This document shows, one piece after another, positions 26,781-34,566 of a DNA stretch of 64,000 nt. The notes beneath the pieces are model-generated. The model was not told the DNA's origin and ran no database searches. It was given only the letters and a program-made list of their open reading frames with translations. Each line of letters begins with the position of its first letter. Position 1 is the stretch's first letter. Location: positions 248,001-312,000 of the forward strand of contig NZ_JAAAKV010000004.1 of NCBI RefSeq assembly GCF_009905725.1, read 5' to 3'. This stretch comes from Emticicia sp. CRIBPO. Lineage in GTDB: Bacteria; Bacteroidota; Bacteroidia; Cytophagales; Spirosomataceae. The position numbers and the translations under genes were made by a program.

Positions 26781-27710
26781 TTATAAGGTCAGTTCTGCTT
26801 CCTGCCTCTGAAGGGGGGCTTCCTGCTCGAAAATCCTTTTGATCTTATCTATTTCGCCGGTGTACATCGTCTTTTTACGTGTACCGAAATACAGGGTGTT
26901 TTCAATCACAGGTTCGCCTTCCCATACCAGTTTTACTTTTCCTTCTCCGATGGCCTCACTACAAAGGAAATCGGGGATGATGGAGAAGCCTTCACCGTCG
27001 CTCAGGCATCTGACGATTGAACTGATGTTCGGCACAATGTAATTAGGCTTAAAACCGGGGTGTTCGTTGAAGTTGGTCCTCCAGAATTTTTTGAGATGCT
27101 CCATATCAGCTGCCGTGCTGTACCAGATCTGTTGTTGCAGAAAAGCCCTGAGTCCCGGAATGTCTTTGTTATGAATAAGACTTTCGGCTTCTTCGGTCCG
27201 GGTCTGGCTGCCACATACCAGCACAATCCTTTCTTTTGAAAACGGTTTATAGTCCAGGTTTTTCTGGGTGCCTTTCTGTGGGGTAATGATCAGGTCCAGG
27301 ATGCCTTTGTCTAAATCATGCTGCATCTGGGGGTATTCTCCGAACTTAATGATCACATTAAAAGGCAGTTTTGAGATGTGCTGCTCGAGGGTGTACTGAA
27401 AAGTTTCAAAGCACATACCCACGCTGATGGTGGCCCGGTCGGTTTTGGAGCTCTTGTGAAACAATTGTTCGGCTGTTTCGAGTTTGAGCAGTGGTTCGAC
27501 CACAAAATTATATAAAACCTTGCCCCGTTCGGTCGGTACCATCCTTTTGGCAGAGCGGTCAAAAAGCTTATAGCCGGTATACGCTTCCAATGAACTCAGA
27601 TGCAGACTGACGCCCGGCTGAGATATGAAAAGTGCCTGGGCAGCCCCGGTAAGGGTGCCTGTTTCGTAAATCGACTTGAAAGTCCTGAGCCATTCGAGGT
27701 TGAGTATCAT
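26781..27710 (-). CDS. LysR-family transcriptional regulator
   Basis: 309 residues. An N-terminal winged helix-turn-helix (residues ~1-60: LEWLRTFKSIYETGTLTGAAQALFISQP is the region, with SLHLSSLEAYTGYKLFDR the recognition part) and a substrate-binding domain (~90-295). It is divergent from an aldo/keto reductase followed by two Old Yellow Enzymes, the usual arrangement for a LysR activator and its targets. The 99-bp intergenic region has a TATCA-N6-TGATA dyad just downstream of its own probable -7 element TACATTTG (27742-27735), suggesting autorepression. The effector is probably an electrophile or a redox signal, by inference from the targets. Confidence 0.9.
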   Translation of the reverse strand: MILNLEWLRTFKSIYETGTLTGAAQALFISQPGVSLHLSSLEAYTGYKLFDRSAKRMVPTERGKVLYNFVVEPLLKLETAEQLFHKSSKTDRATISVGMCFETFQYTLEQHISKLPFNVIIKFGEYPQMQHDLDKGILDLIITPQKGTQKNLDYKPFSKERIVLVCGSQTRTEEAESLIHNKDIPGLRAFLQQQIWYSTAADMEHLKKFWRTNFNEHPGFKPNYIVPNISSIVRCLSDGEGFSIIPDFLCSEAIGEGKVKLVWEGEPVIENTLYFGTRKKTMYTGEIDKIKRIFEQEAPLQRQEAELTL

Positions 27711-27718
27711 AATTTATC

Positions 27719-27734
27719 TATCAGTATTATGATA
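27719..27734. promoter_or_regulatory. LysR-type box between lysR and the reductase operon
   Basis: TATCA (27719-27723) and TGATA (27730-27734) form a dyad of the T-N11-A kind. A second half-site TGATAG lies at 27761-27766. The arrangement of a strong site near the regulator's own start and a weaker one towards the target promoter is typical of LysR regulation. Confidence 0.5.
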
Positions 27735-27759
27735 CAAATGTATTATTTAACTTATTATG

Positions 27760-27786
27760 TTGATAGTAAAAAGCGTAATAATTTTG
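27760..27786 (+). promoter_or_regulatory. candidate promoter of the aldo/keto reductase-OYE operon
   Basis: TTG at 27760-27762 and TAATTTTG (TAnnTTTG consensus) at 27779-27786, 16-nt spacer, with the ATG at 27810. The spacer is on the short side, which suits an activator-dependent promoter. Confidence 0.4.
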
Positions 27787-27809
27787 CATCATCAAAATAT
27801 CAACAGAAA

Positions 27810-28805
27810 ATGGAATACAGGAAATTAGGAAATACAGAACTGGAATTGTCGCTCATTACCTACGGAGCTTTTGCCATTGGGGGCAATATGTGGGGAGGAA
27901 ATGAGAAGAAAGACTCGATAGAAGCCATTCATGCGTCGCTGGACCATGGAGTGACTTCTCTGGATACGGCTCCGTTTTATGGTTTCGGATTGAGTGAAGA
28001 GCTTATCGGAGAAGCCCTGAAAGGGAAAGACAGAAGCAAAGTACAGATACTGACCAAATTCGGTCTTGTCTGGGACGGAAGTAACGAAGGGAAAGGTGAA
28101 TTTTTCTTTGATGCTTCTGAAAACGGTAATACAATACCGGTATATAAATATGCATCCAAAGCCAATCTGATTAAAGAAACGGAAGAGAGTTTAAAACGTT
28201 TGGGTACGGATTATATCGACTTGCTGCAATTACACTGGCCGGACGCCACTACACCCATTTCGGAAACGATGGAAGGGCTGGAGCAACTGATTCAGCAGGG
28301 AAAGATCAGGGCTGCCGGGGTCAGCAATTATTCGGTGGCACAGATGACAGAGGCTTCACAGACTTTTCTTCCGGCTTCCAACCAGGTGGCTTACAGTATG
28401 CTGAATCGTGGTATCGAAAAGGACCTGGTGCCTTATTCACTTGAAAATAACACCGGTATCATTGTTTACAGCCCGATGGAAAGGGGATTGCTTACCGGGA
28501 AGTATTTTGAAGAAGGCAAGCTGAAAAGTGATGACCACAGAAACGGATATTTCGGACAGTTTGATTTACAAAAAGTGAAAGCCTTTCTGGGTCAGCTTCA
28601 ACCCCTGGCTGAAAGTAGAAATGCCAGTTTATCCCAGCTGGTGCTGAGATGGACTACCCTTCAGAAAGGGGTCAGCGTTGTGCTGGCCGGGGCAAGGAAT
28701 ACCCAGCAGGCAATAATCAATGCCCGGGCGTCGGATGTCAGTTTGTCAGAGTCAGATATGAATTTTATTGAAGCTCAGTTAGCTTCCCTTCAAGTGAACC
28801 CTTAA
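27810..28805 (+). CDS. aldo/keto reductase
   Basis: 331 residues from the ATG at 27810 (MEYRKLGNTELELS). The frame stays open further upstream, but that part overlaps the divergent lysR gene and does not look like coding. The AKR catalytic tetrad is complete: Asp52 and Tyr57 in SLDTAPFYGFG, Lys83 in ILTKFGL and His142 in LQLHWPD. NADPH-dependent reduction of carbonyl compounds is expected; the closest type is the AKR11/YajO-like group. It heads a probable operon with the Old Yellow Enzyme 12 bp downstream and is likely controlled by the divergent LysR regulator. Confidence 0.9.
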   Translation: MEYRKLGNTELELSLITYGAFAIGGNMWGGNEKKDSIEAIHASLDHGVTSLDTAPFYGFGLSEELIGEALKGKDRSKVQILTKFGLVWDGSNEGKGEFFFDASENGNTIPVYKYASKANLIKETEESLKRLGTDYIDLLQLHWPDATTPISETMEGLEQLIQQGKIRAAGVSNYSVAQMTEASQTFLPASNQVAYSMLNRGIEKDLVPYSLENNTGIIVYSPMERGLLTGKYFEEGKLKSDDHRNGYFGQFDLQKVKAFLGQLQPLAESRNASLSQLVLRWTTLQKGVSVVLAGARNTQQAIINARASDVSLSESDMNFIEAQLASLQVNP

Positions 28806-28817
28806 ACATAATTTATC

Positions 28818-29930
28818 ATGTTATTTACCTCATATAAACTTGGCGGCCTTGAGCTGTCAAACAGGATCGTTATGCCTCCTATGACCCGTTCGAGGGCAGC
28901 AAAAGGAGAAGTGGCCACCGACCTGATGGCCGAATATTACAGTCAGCGTGCCACAGCCGGACTCATCATTTCTGAAGGCACACAGGTGAGCCGCCAGGGG
29001 CAGGGTTATGCCTGGACACCTGGTATTTTCTCAGACGAACAGGTGAAAGGCTGGCGAAAAGTGACCCAGGCCGTCCATGCCAACGGAGGAAAAATATTTG
29101 CCCAGCTCTGGCATGTGGGCAGGGTTTCTCATACTTCACTGCAGGAAAACGGCCAGGCTCCGGTTTCGGCTTCAGCTCTTGTGGCGGAGGGGGTGAAAGT
29201 ATTCCTGGACGTTCAGGGAAAAGGTCCGGCAGGCGGGGCAGGAGAGATGATTCAGCATTCGGCTCCCAGGGCTTTGAGTATTCCGGAAATTAAGCAAATT
29301 GTTAAAGACTTTGCCAAAGCCGCTGAAAATGCCATGGAAGCGGGCTTCGACGGCGTGGAATTACACGGTGCCAACGGCTACCTGATTGAGCAGTTTATTG
29401 ATTCACAAACTAACCACAGGACAGATGAATATGGCGGTTCACTGGAGAATCGCCTGCGATTTCTGAAAGAAGTAACTACTGCCGTGGCTGATGCCATCGG
29501 AAAAGACAAGGTAGGCGTCCGTCAGGCTCCGCTTACTACGCTGATGGGGGCTATGGATGATCATCCCGAAGAAACCTACATTGCTGCCGCCAGGGTTCTC
29601 AATGAGATAGGAATTGCTTATATCCACATTGCTGAAGCGGACTGGGACAATGCCCCCGTGATGCCCATTGCTTTTAAAGAAGCGTATCGCAAAGCGTTTT
29701 CGGGTACTTTGATCTATGCCGGGAAATACACCAAAGCCAGGGCCGAAGAAGCTCTTGAAAATGGTTGGGCTGATCTGATCGCTTTCGGCAGGCCGTTCAT
29801 CGCCAATCCGGATTTGCCTCATCGCCTGAAACATGATCTGCCGCTTAATGAAGGTGACAGAAGTAAGTATTTCGGAGGAGAAAGGGTAGGGTATACGGAT
29901 TATACGTTTAGTGATAGAATGATTGAATGA
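28818..29930 (+). CDS. Old Yellow Enzyme family alkene reductase (first paralogue)
   Basis: 370 residues forming an FMN-binding TIM barrel. OYE signatures: RIVMPPMTRSRA at the N-terminus, AQLWHVGRVSH near 95-105, the substrate-binding pair HGAN (His near 183, Asn near 186) and YGGSLENRLRFL near 210. The stretch that usually reads VGxRLSPxG is VGVRQAPLTT, a small departure in the loop near the flavin phosphate arginine; the Arg itself is kept. Such enzymes reduce activated C=C bonds or nitro compounds with NAD(P)H. It follows the aldo/keto reductase by 12 bp and is separated from a second paralogue by a 213-bp repeat-rich spacer. Confidence 0.92.
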   Translation: MLFTSYKLGGLELSNRIVMPPMTRSRAAKGEVATDLMAEYYSQRATAGLIISEGTQVSRQGQGYAWTPGIFSDEQVKGWRKVTQAVHANGGKIFAQLWHVGRVSHTSLQENGQAPVSASALVAEGVKVFLDVQGKGPAGGAGEMIQHSAPRALSIPEIKQIVKDFAKAAENAMEAGFDGVELHGANGYLIEQFIDSQTNHRTDEYGGSLENRLRFLKEVTTAVADAIGKDKVGVRQAPLTTLMGAMDDHPEETYIAAARVLNEIGIAYIHIAEADWDNAPVMPIAFKEAYRKAFSGTLIYAGKYTKARAEEALENGWADLIAFGRPFIANPDLPHRLKHDLPLNEGDRSKYFGGERVGYTDYTFSDRMIE

Positions 29931-30080
29931 TTGAATGATAGGGTGATTGAATGCCTGCCCGACCTGGGCTTTGCCCGGGCGGGATTTAATGATTGAGTCA
30001 TAGAGTGAATGAGTCATAGAATGGATCATTGAGTCAATACTTGCTGGTCTGAGACTCACCAAGGCCGGATTGAATGAAAT
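29917..30080. repeat. low-complexity direct repeats between the two OYE genes
   Basis: The stretch is built from imperfect GATTGAATGAT and GAGTCATAGA(G/A)TGAAT words on both sides of a GC-rich hairpin (CCTGGGC-TTT-GCCCGGG, 29963-29979). The repeats start within the last codons of the first OYE gene. The minus strand stays open across it, but the translation is low-complexity and overlaps the OYE gene, so I do not call a gene. Confidence 0.6.
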
Positions 30081-30143
30081 AAGAGATAAATAGTTAAAAA
30101 AAGCTGATGGCTGAATGCCGGCAGCTATAAACCTGAAAAAAAA

Positions 30144-31247
30144 ATGTTATTTGAACCATATTCAGAAAAAGGACTGAAATTAAAGAACAGGGTAGTGCTG
30201 GCTCCCATGACGAGGGCCAGGAACCCGGATGGCGTTCCGAATGCAATGAACGCCTTGTATTACCGCCAAAGAGCCGGTGCGGGATTGATCATTACCGAAG
30301 GCACTGCTATTTCGCCGACGTCGACGGGTGTTTTGCATATTCCTGGCTTGTACACTGCTGAACAAACGGAGGGTTGGAAGTTAGTAACAGAGGCTGCCCA
30401 TCAGGAAGGGAGTGTGATTTATACACAATTATGGCATGTAGGACGTGTTTCTCATGTGACTAACCAGCCGGGTGGCATTGCTCCTGTCAGTTCATCGGCC
30501 ATTGCCGCGGCCAATTCTACGGCCTGGGCCTATGATGAAAACGGGAAGGAGAACTTTGTGCCATGTTCCCCGCCCCGGGCTTTGTCCGTTGAAGAAATAA
30601 GGCAGGTGGTATATGACTTTGCAAGAGCGGCAACTAATGCTGTAGAGGCGGGCTTTGATGGCGTGGAGCTTCACGGAGCCAACGGCTACCTGATTGAACA
30701 GTTTCTGAATCCTTTTATCAATGTCAGAACGGATCATTATGCCGGAAGTATTGAAAACCGGAGCCGTTTTTTGCTGGAAACCATAGATGCCTGTATCGCA
30801 GCTATCGGAGCTGATAGGGTGGCCATCCGCTTAACGCCCTACGGAGGTCTGTACGAAATGCCACATTATGATGAACTTGAAGCTACTTATGAATACCTGG
30901 CCAGGGAACTGGAGAAAAGAGGCGTGAGCTATATTCATATCATGGACCAGAAATCCAGGGGGAGCTTTGCGATACCGGATGGTTTTTTGAAGCGTTTCAG
31001 GAGCTGGTATAAGGGGCTTATCATTTTTGCAGGAGGCCTTGACAAGGCTAAATCTGAAGCTTACCTTTCAGAAGGTCTGATAGACCTGGCCGGGTTCGGA
31101 GAGCCGTTTATTGCCAATCCCGACCTGGTAGAACGACTGAAAAGCGACTGGCCGCTAACAGAACCGGAAAGGCATCTGCATTATGGGGGTGCTGAGCATG
31201 GATATGTGGATTATCCTGTTTACCAGGATCTTCAGACTGTGAGATGA
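30144..31247 (+). CDS. Old Yellow Enzyme family alkene reductase (second paralogue)
   Basis: 367 residues, the same FMN barrel as the neighbour at 28818, with RVVLAPMTRARN, TQLWHVGRVSH, HGAN (His near 177) and the canonical VAIRLTPYGG in place of the neighbour's altered loop. The two proteins are clear paralogues but not recent duplicates, since they differ at many positions. Expected to reduce enones, maleimides or nitroesters. It may be read with the upstream OYE, although the 213-bp spacer contains a hairpin, so it could have its own promoter. A textbook terminator follows at 31252. Confidence 0.92.
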   Translation: MLFEPYSEKGLKLKNRVVLAPMTRARNPDGVPNAMNALYYRQRAGAGLIITEGTAISPTSTGVLHIPGLYTAEQTEGWKLVTEAAHQEGSVIYTQLWHVGRVSHVTNQPGGIAPVSSSAIAAANSTAWAYDENGKENFVPCSPPRALSVEEIRQVVYDFARAATNAVEAGFDGVELHGANGYLIEQFLNPFINVRTDHYAGSIENRSRFLLETIDACIAAIGADRVAIRLTPYGGLYEMPHYDELEATYEYLARELEKRGVSYIHIMDQKSRGSFAIPDGFLKRFRSWYKGLIIFAGGLDKAKSEAYLSEGLIDLAGFGEPFIANPDLVERLKSDWPLTEPERHLHYGGAEHGYVDYPVYQDLQTVR

Positions 31248-31251
31248 CCAT

Positions 31252-31280
31252 AAAAAAGCTACCGGTGAGGTAGCTTTTTT
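31252..31280 (+). terminator. intrinsic terminator after the second OYE gene
   Basis: AAAAAAGCTACC-GGTGA-GGTAGCTTTTTT, a 12-bp perfect stem with a 5-nt loop and T-run, starting 5 bp after the stop. It is symmetric, so it can also serve the convergent small membrane protein gene. Confidence 0.9.
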
Positions 31281-31300
31281 ATAATAATATCAAGTAGAAA

Positions 31301-31714
31301 TCAGCGATCTTTTTTTTGTGTAACACGTCTGCCTAACAGGAAGCTCACAAAAATCAGGCTCAGAATCAAAACGGCCTGAATGAGGGTTAAGAGGTCGGTA
31401 AGAATGCCCATATCACTCGTTTGCATAAAGGAAATCACCGGGGTAATCAGTACCACAGATACCGCCGAGATAAAAAGAAATACAATACCCGTTGCTATTT
31501 TCCTTAGTTTCGAAAAAAGAATCCGGATAATGAAGATGACGAGTGAAAGTGTCAGGGTAAAAGAATATATCATTGTTTTGGTATCAATGACAAAATAAGT
31601 GTCATGTATCTGAATATCAAGTGCCCCTGCTTTTGAAGCCGGTACGATGATCAGGCTGGCAAACAAGAGAATGCCTGAAATCCAGGCTAATTCCAATAGT
31701 AAATCTTTTTTCAT
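31301..31714 (-). CDS. small four-helix membrane protein with an IHDTYFVID motif
   Basis: 137 residues with four hydrophobic helices (~8-28, 45-65, 72-92, 105-127) and a basic tail. Between helices 1 and 2 is DIQIHDTYFVID, which resembles the HDTYYVVAHFHY segment of haem-copper oxidase subunit I, but the haem and copper histidines that should follow are missing. Small Bacteroidota membrane proteins with this motif exist and are sometimes annotated as oxidase fragments. No function can be given. The GNAT gene upstream (31748-32254) is 33 bp away in the same direction and may be in the same operon. Confidence 0.6.
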   Translation of the reverse strand: MKKDLLLELAWISGILLFASLIIVPASKAGALDIQIHDTYFVIDTKTMIYSFTLTLSLVIFIIRILFSKLRKIATGIVFLFISAVSVVLITPVISFMQTSDMGILTDLLTLIQAVLILSLIFVSFLLGRRVTQKKDR

Positions 31715-31747
31715 TTTATCAGGAAATGGTTGTTTTGGTGGAGGGTA

Positions 31748-32254
31748 TTAAATAATTTCTTTTTTCCAGTGAAACATGACGTCGTCTTCACCGTATTTTT
31801 GAAAGCCGTTTTTTTGAAGAACGGCGAAGGATGCTTCATTGGTTTTTTCAGTGGAGGCCATAATGGTTTTAACATGCCCCTGTTCTGCTGCCCATTCAAT
31901 CATGGCTCTTACGGCTTCGGTCATATAACCTTTTCCCTGAAACTCCTCGTAAGTGCCGTATCCGATTTCTGCTTCTCCTTTTTCATTGGGTTCTCCCATA
32001 AAACAGAGGTCGCCCACCATTTTATTTTCGGTTTTCAGGATCATCGTCCAGAGGGTTGAAAAAAGGTAATTTTTAGAATCGTCAGCTACGTTCGGGAGTA
32101 TGGTCTGGGCCAGGGCTTCTTTAAGTTCTTCTGATATAACCCTCGAAGTGGTATTGAGATTCAGTTCTATTTCCAGAGAATGATCGTTTCGGATGTACTT
32201 CTCAAGTTGTTCGTAAGCAAGTGGTAAAATGGTCAGTCTTTCGGTCTGTATCAT
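31748..32254 (-). CDS. GNAT N-acetyltransferase (RimJ/RimL-like)
   Basis: 168 residues. The Acetyltransf_3-type layout is clear: MIQTERLTILPL at the N-terminus, GDLCFMGEP in the middle strands, EIGYGTYEEFQGKGYMTEAV acetyl-CoA loop region (the Q-x-x-G-x-G/A core is FQGKGY) and STEKTNEASFAVLQKNGF near the C-terminus. Proteins of this subfamily acetylate N-termini or small amines; the substrate cannot be told. It is likely followed in the same transcript by the small membrane protein at 31301. Confidence 0.85.
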   Translation of the reverse strand: MIQTERLTILPLAYEQLEKYIRNDHSLEIELNLNTTSRVISEELKEALAQTILPNVADDSKNYLFSTLWTMILKTENKMVGDLCFMGEPNEKGEAEIGYGTYEEFQGKGYMTEAVRAMIEWAAEQGHVKTIMASTEKTNEASFAVLQKNGFQKYGEDDVMFHWKKEII

Positions 32255-32457
32255 GACGGTTATGGTTGAAATCGCTAAGCTTTAAGGCTTATGCTGCAAA
32301 TATACGGTATTTCATGAAGTATGTACGTAATGGGGTGTTAATATCAGTACATTTTCAAGTAAAGAATAATACAGGTAAGAAGGCCGGGATTGTTTTGGAA
32401 AAGTGGTTGAACAAGATCTTTAAAGTTTTGAAAACCTGGGTATTATTTAAGTCCTCA

Positions 32458-33405
32458 CTAACTCCCGTACAACCTCGCTTTCGGCGGTGTCTTTAAACTG
32501 ATTTTAAGAGTATACCAGGTGCTTTGAGGCAGACCTCTGCTTTTGCCAGATAGCCATTTCCCGTTGGAAAGCGAGACTACCCTCACGGCTTCTGCATCGG
32601 CAGAAGGAGAGTAGCTGTCTGCCACAAAAACCTCATGGATGCTTCCGTCTTTTTCAATCCGGAATCTTACGGAGACAAATATGTCGGTTTTATTGACGGA
32701 GGGATATTTGATCTGACCATCTAAAAACCTGGCAAACTTTTCCATTCCTCCTTTAAATACCGGCGGTTCAAATACTTTGTCGTAGGTGTGTGTTTTACCC
32801 TCTTTATCCGTTGATCTCCCTTTAACCAGCTGTCCGTCTTTGTAAGTTTCTTCGTAGCAAAGTCTACCATTCGGGTAGGTGCCCGTCCACACGGAGTCTT
32901 TGATGCCGTTGACATAATTTCCGGTCTCGGTTAAGTCCGTAAATTCTTTCGAATTTCCTCGGCCGTCTTTTATCAGTTGATGACCGGCTTCGTCCCATAC
33001 TTCATTGACATAAAAGGTCATGGAGTTGGGTTGCCGGACATAATTTGATTTTTTGTACAACTGCCCGTTTTCAAAATACTGATTCCTGATACCTTTGTAT
33101 ATATTCTGATAGAAACTGCCTTCATCTTTCAGGTTTCCGTTTTCATAATAGGATTTAAACTTACCCTCTTTGAAATAGTAGTTGTATTCAGGCATGTTTT
33201 TGGTAAACCCTGACTCGGCCAGTTGTCCGTTATTTTTGTAAAAGTCCTCTACCAGGAAGCCGGATTCCGTTCTGGTGATTACGCGATCATAGTCTACTTT
33301 CTGACCAGCGTCGTTTACAAAAGAAATGCTCTTTTTAACGGGAGCATCCTGTGCAAATGCAGAAGTAAACAAGATTAAACTAATAAAGGTGAATGGTTTT
33401 TTCAT
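32458..33405 (-). CDS. exported YwqK-like MORN-repeat protein with TonB C-terminal-like domain
   Basis: 315 residues. Signal peptide (1-18), then five or six MORN_2/YwqK units (YYFKEGKFKSYYENGNLKD, NQYFENGQLYKKS, TYPNGRLCYEETYKDG), then a C-terminal ~85-residue domain with FARFLDGQIKYP and RFRIEKDGSIHEVFV typical of TonB_C/energy transducer-like folds. No TonB membrane anchor is seen, so it is probably a periplasmic or surface structural protein and not an energy transducer. It is 39 bp downstream of a paralogue (33445-34389) with which it forms an operon. Function unknown. Confidence 0.75.
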   Translation of the reverse strand: MKKPFTFISLILFTSAFAQDAPVKKSISFVNDAGQKVDYDRVITRTESGFLVEDFYKNNGQLAESGFTKNMPEYNYYFKEGKFKSYYENGNLKDEGSFYQNIYKGIRNQYFENGQLYKKSNYVRQPNSMTFYVNEVWDEAGHQLIKDGRGNSKEFTDLTETGNYVNGIKDSVWTGTYPNGRLCYEETYKDGQLVKGRSTDKEGKTHTYDKVFEPPVFKGGMEKFARFLDGQIKYPSVNKTDIFVSVRFRIEKDGSIHEVFVADSYSPSADAEAVRVVSLSNGKWLSGKSRGLPQSTWYTLKISLKTPPKARLYGS

Positions 33406-33444
33406 TATTTCAGGTGATGGTTTTATCGATCAATTATATGATAA

Positions 33445-34389
33445 TCAAGGGAGCCGCGAGGTGCTGCTGAAGAAAGATATATTGTAGTCAAACCAGCTTG
33501 GCTGCGGTATGCCTCTTTTTTTGCCCGGAGTCCATTTGCCGCTGGTAAGCAATGCAATTCTTATGACCTCGTCATTCGCAGCGTATGATTCTTCGTTCAT
33601 CAGGAAAGCTTCTTTTACGCTTCCGTCTTTTTCAATTCTGAAACTTACGTTTACTGTTTCTCTCGGCACACGGCTTTTCGGATGTCTCTGGTTTTTTGCA
33701 ATAAACTTCCAGAATGCATCCATTCCGCCTTCAAAAATCGCCCGTTCAGTCAGCTGGGTGTATTCATACGTTTTACCTTCCGGGTCTGAGGATGTTCCGT
33801 TGATGAGGATGCCTTTTGTGTAGGTTTCCTTGTAGCAAAATCTTCCGTTCGGGTAGGTGCCTGTCCATACAGAATCTTTCAGGCCGTCGACATAATTTCC
33901 TGTTTCGATCAATTCTGAGATTTCTGTAGATCTGCCCTGGCCCTCCATGACAAGTTGATTACCTTGCTGATCCCAGACTTCATTCACTAATGAGATGAGG
34001 ATATCGTTCTTTTTAACATACAGCGATCTTTTAAAAAGCCGGCCATTTTCAAAATACTGACTCCGGACACCTTTCAGGTTGTTTTGTAAGTATGTCGCAT
34101 CATCTTTCAACTGTCCGTTTTCATAGAAACTACGGAATTTACCCTCTTTAAGGAAATAATGGTATTCGGGTTTCAGAGGAGTCATCGCTATTTCGGCCAA
34201 TTGGTCACTGCCCTGATAAAAATCTTCCACCTGGAATCCCGCTTTTTTTGTCCAGGTAATGACACGGTCATAGGTTACGGATTTACCTTCGTCGTTAATA
34301 AATGAAATACTTTTTCCGGAAGGTCTCTTCTGGGCAGATGCCGCAGATGCTAAGAGGATTAAACAGATAAAGTGGAATACTTTTTTCAT
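33445..34389 (-). CDS. exported YwqK-like MORN-repeat protein, paralogue of 32458-33405
   Basis: 314 residues with the same plan as its downstream neighbour: signal peptide (1-19), MORN_2/YwqK repeats (KEGKFRSFYENGQLKD, SQYFENGRLFKRS, TYPNGRFCYKETY) and a TonB_C-like end (VSFRIEKDGSVKEAFL, SGKWTPGKKRG). About half the residues look identical by eye across the whole length, which points to a tandem duplication. First gene of the probable pair. MORN_2 proteins are sometimes labelled toxin-antitoxin YwqK antitoxins; there is no evidence for that role here. Confidence 0.75.
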   Translation of the reverse strand: MKKVFHFICLILLASAASAQKRPSGKSISFINDEGKSVTYDRVITWTKKAGFQVEDFYQGSDQLAEIAMTPLKPEYHYFLKEGKFRSFYENGQLKDDATYLQNNLKGVRSQYFENGRLFKRSLYVKKNDILISLVNEVWDQQGNQLVMEGQGRSTEISELIETGNYVDGLKDSVWTGTYPNGRFCYKETYTKGILINGTSSDPEGKTYEYTQLTERAIFEGGMDAFWKFIAKNQRHPKSRVPRETVNVSFRIEKDGSVKEAFLMNEESYAANDEVIRIALLTSGKWTPGKKRGIPQPSWFDYNISFFSSTSRLP

Positions 34390-34489
34390 TGTGAAGGTTT
34401 GTGTTTCTGCAAATATATACGCAAAACCATTTCAAAAATTAAAATTGTAAAAAACAATTTCTGTAGTGTCGTTGTGATCATTAAAAAAG

Positions 34490-34526
34490 AAAACCCCGCA
34501 TTCTGAATACAATGCAGGGTTTTTTA
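34490..34526 (-). terminator. intrinsic terminator of the metal-efflux operon
   Basis: On the minus strand AAAACCCTGCATT pairs with AATGCGGGGTTTT (one mismatch) across a 7-9 nt loop, followed by C and a T-run. It lies 41 bp after the stop of the RND adaptor gene. Confidence 0.8.
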
Positions 34527-34566
34527 TGATTGATGAAGTGAATACGACGAAAAATGCTGAACTGGA

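Noticed and set aside
29439-30062. A 207-residue open frame on the minus strand across the OYE gene end and the repeat spacer
   Set aside because: It overlaps the OYE gene antisense, its N-terminal half is low-complexity repeat translation and it has no recognisable domain.
31301-31714. Calling the small membrane protein a cytochrome oxidase subunit
   Set aside because: Only the HDTYFV motif is shared; the metal ligands and most of the helices are missing.
32458-34389. Toxin-antitoxin system for the YwqK-like pair
   Set aside because: There is no toxin-like gene beside them and both have signal peptides; the label comes only from MORN_2 naming habits.
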